A DNA stretch of 5,484 nt from positions 1-5,484 of the forward strand of contig CAIVEA010000056.1 of the NCBI GenBank assembly GCA_903904765.1, read 5' to 3'. Both the position numbers and the translations under genes were made by a program. This document shows, piece by piece, positions 4,806 through 5,484 of the stretch. This DNA is from an uncultured Chloroflexota bacterium. Its GTDB lineage: Bacteria; Chloroflexota; Anaerolineae; Aggregatilineales; Phototrophicaceae. A model generated the notes under the pieces. It had not been told where the DNA came from. It did not search any database and saw only the letters and a program-made list of their open reading frames with translations. How positions within the stretch are numbered: position 1 is the stretch's first letter; every line of letters starts with the position of its first letter.

Positions 4806-5484
4806 ATGCAAAGTATTGACCTCCGCAGCGATACCGTCACATGGCCTACGCCAGCCATGCGCGAAGCAATGGCGAACGCGCCCATTGGCGATGATGTCTA
4901 CGGCGAAGACCCCACCGTGAACGAGTTGGAAGCCACCGCCGCCCACATGCTCGGCAAAGATGCGGGGCTATTCGTGTCATCCGGCACACAGGGCAACATC
5001 GTGGCGGCGCTCACCCACTGCGGGCGCGGCGACGAGATGATCGTAGGGCGCGAAGCCCACATGTTTCGCTACGAAGCCGGTAGCTCGTCCGCACTGGGCG
5101 GCATCCACCCGCACATCATTGATGTGCAACCGGACGGCACGCTGCCGCTGGCAGCCATCCAGAACGCCATCCGCGCCGATGACCCGCATTTCCCGCGCAC
5201 CCGCCTGATCTGCCTCGAAAACACGCAGGGGACGGTGGGCGGCATCCCGATCACAGCGGCCTACACCGCCGAAGTGGGCGACATCGCCCGCGAAAACCGC
5301 CTGAGCCTGCATATTGACGGGGCACGCCTGTTCAACGCCGCCGCCGCGCTCAAAACCTCCGTCCGCGATCTGGTAGACCCCGCCGACAGCGTATCGGTGT
5401 GCCTGTCCAAAGGGCTGTGCGCGCCGGTGGGTTCGGTACTGGTCGGCTCGGATGACTTCATCCGGCAGGCGCGGCGCATCCGCA
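4806..5484 (+). CDS. ltaE: Low-specificity L-threonine aldolase, truncated by the window edge
   Basis: The frame from the ATG at 4806 stays open for 226 codons to the right edge, about two thirds of a typical 340-residue enzyme. It begins with SIDLRSDTVTWPT (3-15), followed by GDDVYGEDPTVNELE (28-42), the standard aldolase opening. SSGTQGN forms the PLP phosphate loop, and H85 (GREAHMFRYEAG) is the expected residue stacking on the cofactor. IDGARL places D171 at the pyridine nitrogen and R174 nearby. K202 in VCLSKGLCAPVGS is the Schiff-base lysine. All key PLP residues in view are present, so the enzyme should be active. It cleaves L-threonine or L-allo-threonine to glycine and acetaldehyde in the cytoplasm. 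The first ATG is used because the family begins right there. The gene is divergent from the ABC ATPase across a 159-base region holding both promoters. Confidence 0.95.
   Translation, partial: MQSIDLRSDTVTWPTPAMREAMANAPIGDDVYGEDPTVNELEATAAHMLGKDAGLFVSSGTQGNIVAALTHCGRGDEMIVGREAHMFRYEAGSSSALGGIHPHIIDVQPDGTLPLAAIQNAIRADDPHFPRTRLICLENTQGTVGGIPITAAYTAEVGDIARENRLSLHIDGARLFNAAAALKTSVRDLVDPADSVSVCLSKGLCAPVGSVLVGSDDFIRQARRIR

Overview
The window reads as a moderately GC-rich bacterial chromosome segment, with third codon positions mostly G or C. It holds unrelated housekeeping and stress genes, mostly single transcription units. The gene mix and the CCCTCACCC-type inverted repeat before mscL are reminiscent of Chloroflexota (Anaerolineae-like) genomes. 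That assignment is an impression from memory, not a result. No RNA genes, CRISPR array or insertion-sequence transposase were seen.

Layout: (1) 1-530, minus: N-terminal half of a class V PLP aminotransferase, cut by the left edge. (2) 531-711: divergent intergenic region with a candidate promoter. (3) 712-1548, plus: nitrilase-superfamily protein whose catalytic Cys position is Gly. (4) 1561-1600: intrinsic terminator whose loop holds a candidate promoter. (5) 1618-2214, plus: AhpD-like peroxidase-related protein in which the second Cys of CxxC is an in-frame TGA. The frame stays open for 116 codons beyond it, and a hairpin at 1881-1900 fits the bacterial SECIS pattern, so it is best read as one 198-residue selenoprotein with a C-R-Y-U active site. 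(6) 2215-2439: imperfect inverted repeat (MITE-like) and a palindrome. (7) 2440-2895, plus: MscL. (8) 2969-3559, plus: membrane-anchored ComEA-like SLBB/HhH DNA-binding protein. (9) 3561-4646, minus: lone ABC importer ATPase of the MalK/UgpC type, with a good promoter. (10) 4806 to the right edge, plus: L-threonine aldolase, truncated by the window.

The genes do not form an obvious pathway. The main points of interest are the probable selenoprotein, which conventional gene calling would split or call a pseudogene, and the adjacent nitrilase homologue without its nucleophile. Other notable items are the promoter nested in a terminator and the dyad around the ABC ATPase promoter.
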